Shown: positions 1 through 5,964 of the stretch, in pieces | Position numbering within the stretch: position 1 is the first letter of the stretch | Layout: every line of letters begins with the position of its first letter | Source: JANRKT01 sp033763355 | GTDB lineage: Bacteria; Bacteroidota; Bacteroidia; Chitinophagales; Chitinophagaceae | Assembly (NCBI GenBank): GCA_033763355.1 | Contig: JANRKT010000167.1 | Location: 1 to 5,964, forward strand | Direction: 5' to 3' | DNA: 5,964 nucleotides | Made by a program: the position numbers and the translations under genes | The notes under the pieces: generated by a model | Told to the model about the DNA's origin: nothing | Database searches by the model: none | Seen by the model: the letters and a program-made list of their open reading frames with translations, nothing else

Positions 1-1
1 A

Positions 2-1243
2 GGTTTTATAGCAGGCCTTTACCCGGCTTTTGTGCTTTCTTCGTTTAAACCCATACTTGTTTTAAAAGGGAGGTTCCGTTCAAACAAATACGGGCTGGCA
101 TTGCGCAACGGGCTGGTGATTTTTCAATTTGCCATTTCAGTTATACTGATTGTATCAACTATTATTGTCAATCACCAGATGAACTACATGTTAGGAGATA
201 AATTAGGTTTTAAAAAAGACCATGTAATTGTGGTTGAAAGAACTGACCTGATCGAAAACGAACTTGCAGCTTTCAAAAACGAATTGCTGACAATCCAGGG
301 TGTTGAATCTGCCAGTGGCACTACCACAATGCCCGGAAACCTGAACTTTTTTGGAATTACTTTCCAGGAAATGGGATCAAAAGCGCCAATGACAGGAAGG
401 GGCATCATCGTAGATGAAGATTTTGGTAAAACACTTGGTTTGGAAATTAAAGAAGGGCGTTTCTTTTCGAAAGACTTTTCTACCGATACCTTATCTGTTG
501 TACTGAACGAAAGAGCAGTAAAAGAACTCGGGTTAAAAAATGCTGTTGGCTCCCGTCTTACAGCGCCTGACGAATTTTTCAATGCTCCTGATGGCTCACA
601 ATATATTTATACAGTAACAGGCGTGGTAAAAGATTTCCATTATCATTCCCTGCACGAACCTATCTCACCGCTTATATTCATTTACTCCAAAAAATTTGGA
701 GGCCGGTCGCCATTGGTTGCATTAAGAATAAAGGGGAATAATTTCCAGGCGGCGTTAGGTGGCGTTGAAAGCATATGGAAGAAATTTGTGAAAGACCGTC
801 CATTTCATTATTATTTTCTTGATCAGTCCCTGGCTGACCAGTACAAGGCCGAACAGACCACACAAAAAATATTCACCGTGTTTTCGGGACTTGCCATTTT
901 TATTGCATGTATCGGTTTGCTGGGCCTGGCTGCTTATGCAACACAGCAACGCACAAGGGAAATCAGTATAAGAAAAGTATTGGGCGCCAGCGAAGGCAAT
1001 ATTGTTTCCATGCTCTCAAAAGATTTTATGAAACTCGTATTGATTGCAACACTGCTTGCATTTCCGCTTGCGTGGTGGGGCATGAACAACTGGCTGCAGG
1101 ATTTTGCCTATCGTGTAAACATCAGCTGGTGGGTATTTATTCTGGCTGCTGCAGCAGCATCGGCCATTGCATTGTTCACCATCAGTTTCCAGGCTATTAA
1201 AGCGGCGCTGGCAAACCCGTCAAAAAGTTTGAGGACAGAATAG
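2..1243 (+). CDS. MacB/FtsX-type ABC transporter permease, C-terminal half (5' end outside window)
   Basis: This is the C-terminal 413 residues of an inner-membrane ABC permease of the MacB_PCD/FtsX type. The frame is open from the window edge. Its first visible residues (GFIAGLYPAFVLSSFKPILV) align with residues 401-420 of the complete permease at 1492-3939, so about 400 residues are missing upstream. The GTG at 32 is an internal valine, not the start. Numbering from the edge, there is a membrane segment at about 36-57, a periplasmic core domain at about 58-290 with the family motif VVKDFHYHSLHEP (208-220), then three membrane segments near 293-313, 343-362 and 374-396. The FtsX signature REISIRKVLGAS is at 319-330. 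By family knowledge such proteins transmit ATPase motion across the membrane, or export lipids, peptides or drugs; the substrate is unknown. It ends in TAG just before the hairpin pair at 1247-1298. The family call is firm, the role generic. Confidence 0.93.
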   Translation, partial: GFIAGLYPAFVLSSFKPILVLKGRFRSNKYGLALRNGLVIFQFAISVILIVSTIIVNHQMNYMLGDKLGFKKDHVIVVERTDLIENELAAFKNELLTIQGVESASGTTTMPGNLNFFGITFQEMGSKAPMTGRGIIVDEDFGKTLGLEIKEGRFFSKDFSTDTLSVVLNERAVKELGLKNAVGSRLTAPDEFFNAPDGSQYIYTVTGVVKDFHYHSLHEPISPLIFIYSKKFGGRSPLVALRIKGNNFQAALGGVESIWKKFVKDRPFHYYFLDQSLADQYKAEQTTQKIFTVFSGLAIFIACIGLLGLAAYATQQRTREISIRKVLGASEGNIVSMLSKDFMKLVLIATLLAFPLAWWGMNNWLQDFAYRVNISWWVFILAAAAASAIALFTISFQAIKAALANPSKSLRTE

Positions 1244-1246
1244 GAG

Positions 1247-1265
1247 TGCGAATCTCTGATTCGCA
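1247..1265. repeat. Short palindromic hairpin 1 (REP-like), arm TGCGAATC
   Basis: A perfect 8-bp inverted repeat, TGCGAATC and GATTCGCA, encloses a 3-base loop (TCT), starting 4 bases after the stop codon of the first permease. It is followed by AAAATAAAAC rather than a T run, so it does not look like a classic intrinsic terminator. The same 7-base arm GCGAATC returns in the hairpin at 1282-1298. Paired short palindromes right after a gene resemble REP/BIME elements; this is an inference, because genome-wide copy number cannot be seen here. It could also protect the mRNA 3' end. Confidence 0.6.
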
Positions 1266-1281
1266 AAATAAAACTATACCG

Positions 1282-1298
1282 GCGAATCCCCGGTTCGC
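1282..1298. repeat. Short palindromic hairpin 2 (REP-like), same arm as hairpin 1
   Basis: GCGAATC and GGTTCGC flank a 3-base loop (CCC). The stem is 7 bp if one T-G wobble is allowed. The left arm is identical to that of the hairpin at 1247-1265, and the two left arms start 34 bases apart (1248 and 1282). An alternative fold pairs ACCGG (1278-1282) with CCGGT (1290-1294). No T run follows. Confidence 0.5.
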
Positions 1299-1320
1299 TC
1301 TTATGTTACTTATTCCTGCC

Positions 1321-1336
1321 CGTTCGTTTCCGGACA
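1321..1336. promoter_or_regulatory. Putative activator site A (upstream of sigma-54-like promoter)
   Basis: CGTTCG-TTTC-CGGACA is a 16-bp imperfect dyad. Its right half is the exact inverse of TGTCCG, and its left half matches TGTCCG at 4 of 6 positions. Its centre lies 21 bp, two helical turns, from the centre of the similar site at 1342-1357. It sits roughly 100 bp before the predicted transcription start near 1437, the usual place for enhancer-binding proteins that activate sigma-54 RNA polymerase. The regulator is not in the window. Confidence 0.5.
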
Positions 1337-1341
1337 AAAAC

Positions 1342-1357
1342 TGTCCGTTTTCGTACA
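1342..1357. promoter_or_regulatory. Putative activator site B (upstream of sigma-54-like promoter)
   Basis: TGTCCG-TTTT-CGTACA is a 16-bp dyad whose half-sites agree at 5 of 6 positions. It is in phase with site A, and the paired direct units CGTTTCCGGACA (1325-1336) and CGTTTTCGTACA (1346-1357) match at 10 of 12 positions. Its centre is about 87 bp before the predicted transcription start. A competing reading is that CGGACA (1331-1336) and TGTCCG (1342-1347) form a hairpin followed by TTTT, which would be a weak terminator for the upstream gene. Confidence 0.52.
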
Positions 1358-1410
1358 CCTGCATTCTTATAAACGGATTAAACACCACGTTTTCAGAAGG
1401 CTGCAAATAT

Positions 1411-1426
1411 TGGTACGGGGGTTGAA
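1411..1426 (+). promoter_or_regulatory. Putative sigma-54 (RpoN) -24/-12 promoter
   Basis: TGGTACGGGGGTTGAA matches the established sigma-54 consensus TGGCACRNNNNTTGCW with correct element spacing. The GG of the -24 element, the AC-purine and the TTG of the -12 element are all present. The differences are T for C at the fourth base and A for C in the normally conserved GC of the -12 element. The predicted start of transcription is near 1437, giving a leader of about 55 bases before the ATG at 1492. The paired dyad sites upstream strengthen the call; the imperfect -12 GC weakens it. Confidence 0.58.
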
Positions 1427-1491
1427 AACATAATGTGTCCCTTTCAGGTTGCCGGCCAATAGTAACCGGTTTTACTTTTAATCACAACAAC

Positions 1492-3939
1492 ATGTTCAGG
1501 AATTATTTCATTATCGCCATCCGCAATTTCTGGAAAAACAAAATTTTTTCTCTTATCAATATATCCGGGCTTGCCATCGGCATAAGCGCTGCACTTGTTA
1601 TTTACCTGCTGGTGTATTATGAATTCAGTTTTGATAAGTTTCATAATGACGGAGGCCGTATTTACAGGGTGGTATCCAACCTCAATTTTCCGGGACAGTT
1701 AATTACCAATGGCGGTGTATCTGCGCCATTGCCGGAAGCCGTTAAAAGGGAAGTAACAGGTATTGAAACTGCTTCCGCATTCCATACCTATAATGCAAAA
1801 GTTACACTGCCAACTACAGTGAGCGATAAACCGGTTATCTTCAAAAACCAGCAGGACATTATATTCGCTGACAATGATTATTTCAGGCTCATACCTTATA
1901 CATGGCTGGCAGGCTCACCCCAAAGCTCCCTTACAGAACCTTTTAAAGTGGTATTGACAGAAAGCAGGGCCAAAACCTATTTTCCCGGAACCGGTTTTGC
2001 AGATATCCCGGGAAGGACAGTTACGTACAACGATTCCATTCATGTGTCTGTAAGCGGAATTGTAAAGGACCTTGATGAAGCAACTGATTTTATTTTTAAA
2101 GAATTCATTTCTTTAAGTACTGTACCCAACAGCGGTTTAAAAAACAATATGGGCTGGAACGAATGGGGCAGTGTAAATTCCGCATCACAATTTTTGGTGA
2201 AGCTGAACAAAGGGGTTACGCCAAAAGAGGTGGAGCAGCAACTGGCATCCCTTCGCAACAAATATCACAAGGATGATTTCATGAAAACTGCAAACCTCCT
2301 GCAGCCGCTTGGTGAATTGCATTTTACAGGCGATTATGACATGTTCAGTAAAAGGCAGGCGCACAAACCCGCTTTATACGGATTGCTTGCAGTAGCTGCG
2401 TTCCTGCTGATGCTGGGCTGCATCAATTTTATTAACCTTACCACGGCCCAGGCGGCATTAAGGGCTAAAGAAATTGGCGTACGCAAAACCATGGGGAGTT
2501 CAAAACGCCATCTTGTGCTGCAATTTCTCGGAGAAACTTTTCTGTTTACCACCCTGGCAACAATGTTTTCTATTCTCCTTGCACCGGTTATCCTGAAAAT
2601 ATTTTCAGATTTCATGCCGCCTGAATTAAAGTTCAGTATTGTACAGCAGCCGCACATCATCATCTTTATTATTTTGCTGATCCCGGCAGTAAGTTTTTTG
2701 TCAGGAATTTATCCTGCAATGGTACTGGCGGGTTTTAAACCCGTGCTTGTTTTAAAAAACCAAGCTTACAGCGGCACTGCAAAAACACGTAAAGCATGGC
2801 TCCGGAAATCATTAACTGTATCCCAGTTTGTAATTGCGCAGTTCTTTATTATTGCCACATTGCTCGTGAGCAAACAGATACATTATTCAATTAACAAAAG
2901 CATGGGTTTCCGTAAAGATGCTGTGGTGTTTGTACAGGCCCCGTGGAACGACAAGAACCCCGGCAACCGTTTTGTACTTTTGAACAAACTGCGTTCAGCG
3001 CCTGAGTTTGAAATGGTGAGCCTCGCAGGTTCACCGCCTGCAACAACAGGATACTCCACCACGAGCATGAAATTTAACGACGGGAAAAAAGAAATTGAAA
3101 GTATGGTGGAAATAAAATCTGCCGATTCAGTTTACTTTAAATTATACAACCTTAAACTTGCCGCCGGCAGGTTACCGCAGGAAAATGACAGCCTCGTAAA
3201 GGGATACCTTATCAATGAAACTTACGCAAAATTCCTCGGGTACCAGAACGCTGCGGATATTGTGGGCAAACAAATCAACAGGGGCGACAATGAAGGCATA
3301 CCCATTTCAGGTGTATTGAAAGATTTCCATTTCAAATCTACCCATAATGCCATTAAACCGCTTGCTTATACAAGCGTAACCGGCAATTATTTTTCCTATC
3401 ACATTTTACTCAAACCAAACAATGCAGGGGGGGCAATATGGAAAAACGGTATTGCCCGGCTGGAAAAAGCATGGAAAGAAGTATATCCTGATTTTGATTT
3501 TGAATACAAGTTCATGGATGAAAGCATTGCCGGTTTTTACAAAGCCGAACAGAATGTATCCCGTTTGCTGAAATGGGCGGCAGGGCTTTGTATATTTATC
3601 AGTTGCCTTGGCTTGCTGGGCCTTGTTATTTATACCACCAACCTGCGTACCAAAGAAATCGGTGTAAGAAAAGTATTGGGGGCCTCAGTTATGCAGATTG
3701 TTTCATTGCTTTCGAAAGAGTTCCTTGCACTGGTGCTGGTTGCTTTTGCAATTGCAGCGCCGCTTGCATGGTGGGCCATGAACAAATGGCTGCAGGATTT
3801 TGCTTACCGTACTGCACTGAGCTGGTGGGTTTTTGCAGGATGCGGGTTGGGAATGCTTATTATTGCCTTGCTTACTTTAAGTTTACGAACCATTAAAGCG
3901 GCAGGCAATAACCCGGTGGGGGCATTGAGGAGCGAATGA
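1492..3939 (+). CDS. MacB/FtsX-type ABC transporter permease, complete, two FtsX repeats (815 aa)
   Basis: This is an inner-membrane permease in which the MacB_PCD-FtsX unit occurs twice in one chain, so it probably acts as a built-in pseudo-dimer, unlike E. coli MacB, which has one unit fused to its ATPase. Residues about 21-43 form the first membrane segment, followed by periplasmic core domain 1 (about 45-290). Membrane segments follow near 293-317, 345-370, 387-412 and 440-461, then core domain 2 (about 462-690, motif GVLKDFHFKS at 608-617) and segments near 692-714, 743-766 and 777-799. FtsX signatures are KEIGVRKTMGS (326-336) and KEIGVRKVLGAS (721-732). ATG 1492 is chosen because MFRNYFIIAIRNF is the usual family N-terminus; an in-frame GTG at 1435 would add 19 unlikely residues and lies at or before the predicted transcript start. 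No Shine-Dalgarno is seen, as is common in Bacteroidota. It is a paralogue of the gene ending at 1243. The partner is probably the ATPase at 4095. Substrate unknown. Confidence 0.95.
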   Translation: MFRNYFIIAIRNFWKNKIFSLINISGLAIGISAALVIYLLVYYEFSFDKFHNDGGRIYRVVSNLNFPGQLITNGGVSAPLPEAVKREVTGIETASAFHTYNAKVTLPTTVSDKPVIFKNQQDIIFADNDYFRLIPYTWLAGSPQSSLTEPFKVVLTESRAKTYFPGTGFADIPGRTVTYNDSIHVSVSGIVKDLDEATDFIFKEFISLSTVPNSGLKNNMGWNEWGSVNSASQFLVKLNKGVTPKEVEQQLASLRNKYHKDDFMKTANLLQPLGELHFTGDYDMFSKRQAHKPALYGLLAVAAFLLMLGCINFINLTTAQAALRAKEIGVRKTMGSSKRHLVLQFLGETFLFTTLATMFSILLAPVILKIFSDFMPPELKFSIVQQPHIIIFIILLIPAVSFLSGIYPAMVLAGFKPVLVLKNQAYSGTAKTRKAWLRKSLTVSQFVIAQFFIIATLLVSKQIHYSINKSMGFRKDAVVFVQAPWNDKNPGNRFVLLNKLRSAPEFEMVSLAGSPPATTGYSTTSMKFNDGKKEIESMVEIKSADSVYFKLYNLKLAAGRLPQENDSLVKGYLINETYAKFLGYQNAADIVGKQINRGDNEGIPISGVLKDFHFKSTHNAIKPLAYTSVTGNYFSYHILLKPNNAGGAIWKNGIARLEKAWKEVYPDFDFEYKFMDESIAGFYKAEQNVSRLLKWAAGLCIFISCLGLLGLVIYTTNLRTKEIGVRKVLGASVMQIVSLLSKEFLALVLVAFAIAAPLAWWAMNKWLQDFAYRTALSWWVFAGCGLGMLIIALLTLSLRTIKAAGNNPVGALRSE

Positions 3940-3963
3940 AGGTAATGCAGCATTACCTGTTTT
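3940..3963 (+). terminator. Possible intrinsic terminator after the permease
   Basis: A perfect 9-bp inverted repeat, AGGTAATGC and GCATTACCT with one base between (in practice 8 bp with loop CAG), begins directly after the TGA stop. It is followed by GTTTTC. The stem is AT-rich and the T run only four bases, so termination may be partial. If active, it would uncouple the permease from the ATPase gene 155 bases away. Confidence 0.5.
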
Positions 3964-4023
3964 CAGGCGACATTAATTGTTGCAGGGCATGGTTCTTTTT
4001 ATTAATTACTTTATTATTCACAT

Positions 4024-4052
4024 GCTGATAAGTGCTTCAATAGCTTATCAGC
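4024..4052. repeat. 9-bp perfect inverted repeat upstream of the ATPase gene
   Basis: GCTGATAAG and CTTATCAGC are exact reverse complements separated by 11 bases. The repeat ends 42 bases before the ATPase start codon and is not followed by a T run. It could be an operator for a dimeric regulator or a leader hairpin. No clear Bacteroidota promoter (TTG then TAnnTTTG at proper spacing) could be placed around it, so its role is open. Confidence 0.45.
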
Positions 4053-4082
4053 GATATAAAACCCCTTTCTCCAGGGAGGCCC

Positions 4083-4087
4083 GGAGG
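4083..4087 (+). promoter_or_regulatory. Strong Shine-Dalgarno (GGAGG) of the ATPase gene
   Basis: GGAGG stands 7 bases before ATG 4095, an ideal spacing, and an in-frame TAA at 4089-4091 excludes any earlier start. A second purine stretch, AGGGAGG, lies at 4073-4079. The two other gene starts in the window (1492, 4804) lack such a site, so this one stands out in a group that usually does not use Shine-Dalgarno pairing. Confidence 0.6.
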
Positions 4088-4094
4088 ATAAAAA

Positions 4095-4772
4095 ATGCTG
4101 TTAGAATTCACGAACATCTCGAAATGGTACAACATCGGCGGAACAAAAACTTTTATTTTAAAAGAAATCAACTTAAAAATAAACCAGGGTGAATTTATTT
4201 CAATCATGGGGCCTTCAGGTTCAGGCAAGTCAACATTGCTGAACATCATTGGCATGCTTGACGACCCTTCTGAAGGTTATCATTATTTTATGGGCGAAGC
4301 GGTGCACCTGATGAAAGAAAAACACCGTTCGCAATTGTACAAGCAATACATCGGCTTTGTCTTCCAGGCCTACCACCTTATTGATGAATTAACCGTATAT
4401 GAAAATATTGAGACCCCGCTGATTTACCAGGACAGGAAATCATCTGAGCGAAAAGCAATTGTTGCGGATATACTGGACCGCTTTCAGATTGTAGGAAAAA
4501 AAGACCTCTTTCCTACCCAGCTTTCAGGCGGGCAGCAGCAACTGGTAGGCATAGCAAGGGCGCTTGTTGCAAAGCCTAAACTGATACTTGCAGATGAGCC
4601 TACAGGTAACCTCAATTCAAAACAAGGCGAAGAGATTATGGATCTTTTTAAAAAGCTTAACCAGGAAGATGGTGTTACCATTATACAGGTTACGCATTCA
4701 GATAAAAATGCTTCCTATGGCTCAAGGGTTATTCATTTGCTGGATGGCCGCATTGAGAAAGAACACAAATAG
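4095..4772 (+). CDS. ABC transporter ATP-binding protein, LolD/MacB type (225 aa)
   Basis: This stand-alone cytoplasmic ATPase would drive MacB/FtsX-type permeases such as those encoded upstream. All core motifs are present in order: aromatic A-loop Y12, Walker A GPSGSGKST (39-47), Q-loop Q91, signature LSGGQQQ (143-149), Walker B LILADEP (163-169) with catalytic E168, D-loop region GNLNSKQG (171-178) and switch histidine H201. Length is normal for the family. Two small departures are visible: leucine 150 follows the signature where arginine is usual (QQQRVAIARA becomes QQQLVGIARA), and the D-loop reads NLNS rather than the more common NLDS. The start is fixed by an in-frame TAA at 4089 and a good Shine-Dalgarno. 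The TolC-like gene follows after 31 bases, so these two are probably co-transcribed. LolD, MacB-ATPase and FtsE-like names cannot be separated from sequence alone. Confidence 0.95.
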   Translation: MLLEFTNISKWYNIGGTKTFILKEINLKINQGEFISIMGPSGSGKSTLLNIIGMLDDPSEGYHYFMGEAVHLMKEKHRSQLYKQYIGFVFQAYHLIDELTVYENIETPLIYQDRKSSERKAIVADILDRFQIVGKKDLFPTQLSGGQQQLVGIARALVAKPKLILADEPTGNLNSKQGEEIMDLFKKLNQEDGVTIIQVTHSDKNASYGSRVIHLLDGRIEKEHK

Positions 4773-4803
4773 AAATGATGTTATAAAATTTAAAGATTGA
4801 GTT

Positions 4804-5964
4804 ATGGTGATTAAAAGATTTATATTGTTTGCCGCTGCTTTTTTATTTCTCAGCATAAAAATATATTCACAGCCCCCGTCAAAGTTAACGCTGCGGGAAT
4901 GTATTGAAACCGCTATAAAGAATAACATACCTGTAAAACAGTCAGCCCTGCAAACTGAAAGGGATGAGATAAACTGGAAGCAGGCCAAAGCAAACATGCT
5001 GCCCAACCTGAACGGAAGCTTCAGTTACGGATGGAATGATGGCCGAATCATTGACCCCTTCACCAATACCTTTATCAACCAGCAGCTCACTTCATCCGGA
5101 GTGGGGCTCAGCAGCAGCATCACACTCTTTAACGGGTTGCGGCTGCAAAACGCAATCAAACAAACCTTATATGCATACCAGGCCAGTAAAATGGATTATG
5201 AACAGGCAAAAAATAACCTTACGCTTAATGTATTACTTACTTACCTGCAGGTTTTAAACAACGAAGACCTGCTGGAAATTTCACGTAACCAGGCTGACGT
5301 TACCCGCAAACAGGTAGAAAGACTTGATGTTATGGTAAGAGAAGGCGCTGTAGGCCAATTTCAGCTTTCCAATCTTAAAGGACAACTTGCCAATGACCAG
5401 ATTGCCATCATCAACAGCGGCAATAACCTGCAAACTGCCAAATTAACTTTATGCCAGCTGATGAACATACCTTATAACAGGGAGCTTCGTTTAGACCGAG
5501 AGAGTTTTCAAATGCAGGCGGCTTTGTATGACATGACATCAGAAGGTGTTTATACAGAAGCCATGCAGAATTTTGCACAGGTAAAAGCTACTGACCTGAG
5601 GGTAAAAAGTTTTGAAAAGGCGGTTAAAGCAACCCAGGGAAATTATTTTCCCGTGGTTAGTTTCGGAGGAAACCTCAGCAGCAATTATTCCAGCGCTGCA
5701 ACCCTTGCCATTCCAACCAATACAACCGAAACGCCAACCGGGAGTTATGTTAAGATCAACAGCGCACAATACGATGTTCTGACACAGCAGCAGAATTTTA
5801 CTTCTGAAAAAATAAAATATGGTACGCAACTGAACAACAACCTCGGTAAATCTTATGGCTTCAGCTTACAGCTGCCCTTGTTCAATAATTTTTTTACACG
5901 TAACCAGGTTAAAATTTCAAAAATAATCCTGAAGAATGCAGAACTGGAAAATGCCAACATTAAA
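4804..5964 (+). CDS. TolC-family outer membrane efflux protein (3' end outside window)
   Basis: The frame is open from ATG 4804 to the window end (387 codons, no stop). An in-frame TGA at 4798-4800 fixes the start region. The N-terminus is a typical signal peptide: MVIKRF, a hydrophobic stretch to about residue 19, and likely cleavage near residue 22 (IYS before QPP). The mature protein opens with LTLRECIETAIKNN (28-41), the usual first helix of TolC/OEP repeats. The motif LPNLNGSFSYGW (66-77), a LFNG turn (108-111), and a second round, FPVVSFGGNLSSNYS (282-296) then LPLFNNFFTRNQV (357-369), mark the two OEP repeats with their outer membrane strands. Long Q/N/A-rich segments between them fit the periplasmic coiled-coil barrel. 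TolC proteins give transporters a channel through the outer membrane. The last part of repeat 2 is missing. It sits 31 bases after the ATPase, probably in one operon, and an adaptor gene is expected next. Confidence 0.93.
   Translation, partial: MVIKRFILFAAAFLFLSIKIYSQPPSKLTLRECIETAIKNNIPVKQSALQTERDEINWKQAKANMLPNLNGSFSYGWNDGRIIDPFTNTFINQQLTSSGVGLSSSITLFNGLRLQNAIKQTLYAYQASKMDYEQAKNNLTLNVLLTYLQVLNNEDLLEISRNQADVTRKQVERLDVMVREGAVGQFQLSNLKGQLANDQIAIINSGNNLQTAKLTLCQLMNIPYNRELRLDRESFQMQAALYDMTSEGVYTEAMQNFAQVKATDLRVKSFEKAVKATQGNYFPVVSFGGNLSSNYSSAATLAIPTNTTETPTGSYVKINSAQYDVLTQQQNFTSEKIKYGTQLNNNLGKSYGFSLQLPLFNNFFTRNQVKISKIILKNAELENANIK

Noticed and set aside
184..582. Minus-strand open frame of 132 codons inside the first permease
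   Set aside because: It lies wholly opposite a clearly conserved periplasmic core domain and its product is low-complexity, serine-rich and unlike any known family, so it is a shadow frame.
907..1200. 97-codon + strand frame inside the first permease, and its counterpart at 3573-3896 in the second
   Set aside because: The two look alike only because the host genes are paralogues there and are read in the same shifted frame. Both are cysteine-rich shadow translations of conserved membrane segments.
1331..1351. Hairpin CGGACA/TGTCCG with loop AAAAC followed by TTTT, read as an intrinsic terminator
   Set aside because: The stem is only 6 bp and the T run only four bases. The same bases are better explained as the facing halves of two dyad sites with 21-bp phasing. 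A dual role is not excluded.
1447..1471. Small dyads in the permease leader (GGTT/AACC and AACCGGTT at 1464-1471)
   Set aside because: The arms are 4 bases or self-complementary and are expected by chance at this length.
3977..4014. Possible Bacteroidota-type promoter (TTG ... TACTTTAT) before the ATPase
   Set aside because: The -7-like box matches only partly (TTAT for TTTG) and the spacing of about 24 bases from the nearest TTG is too long, so it is not listed as a feature.
3977..4192. Small + strand open frame of 71 codons between permease and ATPase
   Set aside because: It overlaps the start of the well-supported ATPase in another frame, shows no recognisable protein features, and crosses the hairpin and Shine-Dalgarno signals.
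5539..5829. Minus-strand frame of 96 codons inside the TolC-like gene
   Set aside because: It is fully contained in the OEP repeat region of a gene with strong coding features, and no start signal or family match is visible.

Overview
The window looks like chromosomal DNA from a member of the Bacteroidota, probably Chitinophagaceae or a close relative. This is judged from protein style (two-repeat MacB/FtsX permeases of about 800 residues with the N-terminal pattern MFRNYFIIAIRNF), moderate GC content, and mostly Shine-Dalgarno-free starts. No database search was possible, so the taxonomic call is an inference.

All four genes lie on the + strand and belong to one theme, an ABC-type export or mechanotransmission system. 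Region 1 (1-1243) is the C-terminal half of a MacB/FtsX-type permease whose 5' part lies outside the window. Region 2 (1244-1491) is a 248-base regulatory gap. It holds two small hairpins sharing the same arm (1247-1265, 1282-1298), two 16-bp dyad sites whose centres are 21 bp apart (1321-1336, 1342-1357), and a close match to a sigma-54 -24/-12 promoter (1411-1426). Region 3 (1492-3939) is a complete 815-residue paralogous permease. Region 4 (3940-4094) holds a terminator-like hairpin, a 9-bp inverted repeat and a strong Shine-Dalgarno sequence. Region 5 (4095-4772) is a stand-alone LolD/MacB-type ATPase. After 31 bases, region 6 (4804-5964) is a TolC-family outer membrane protein that runs off the window end.

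The likely working unit is inner-membrane permeases with periplasmic core domains, driven by the cytoplasmic ATPase and linked to a TolC channel. A periplasmic adaptor (HlyD/MacA type) is the missing part and would be expected just downstream. The substrate cannot be read from the sequence. The most informative non-coding feature is the putative sigma-54 promoter with paired upstream sites. It suggests that the second permease is switched on by an enhancer-binding response regulator, and it also moves the start codon of that gene to 1492. I see ordinary gene families with an interesting control region, and no evidence for a wholly new system.
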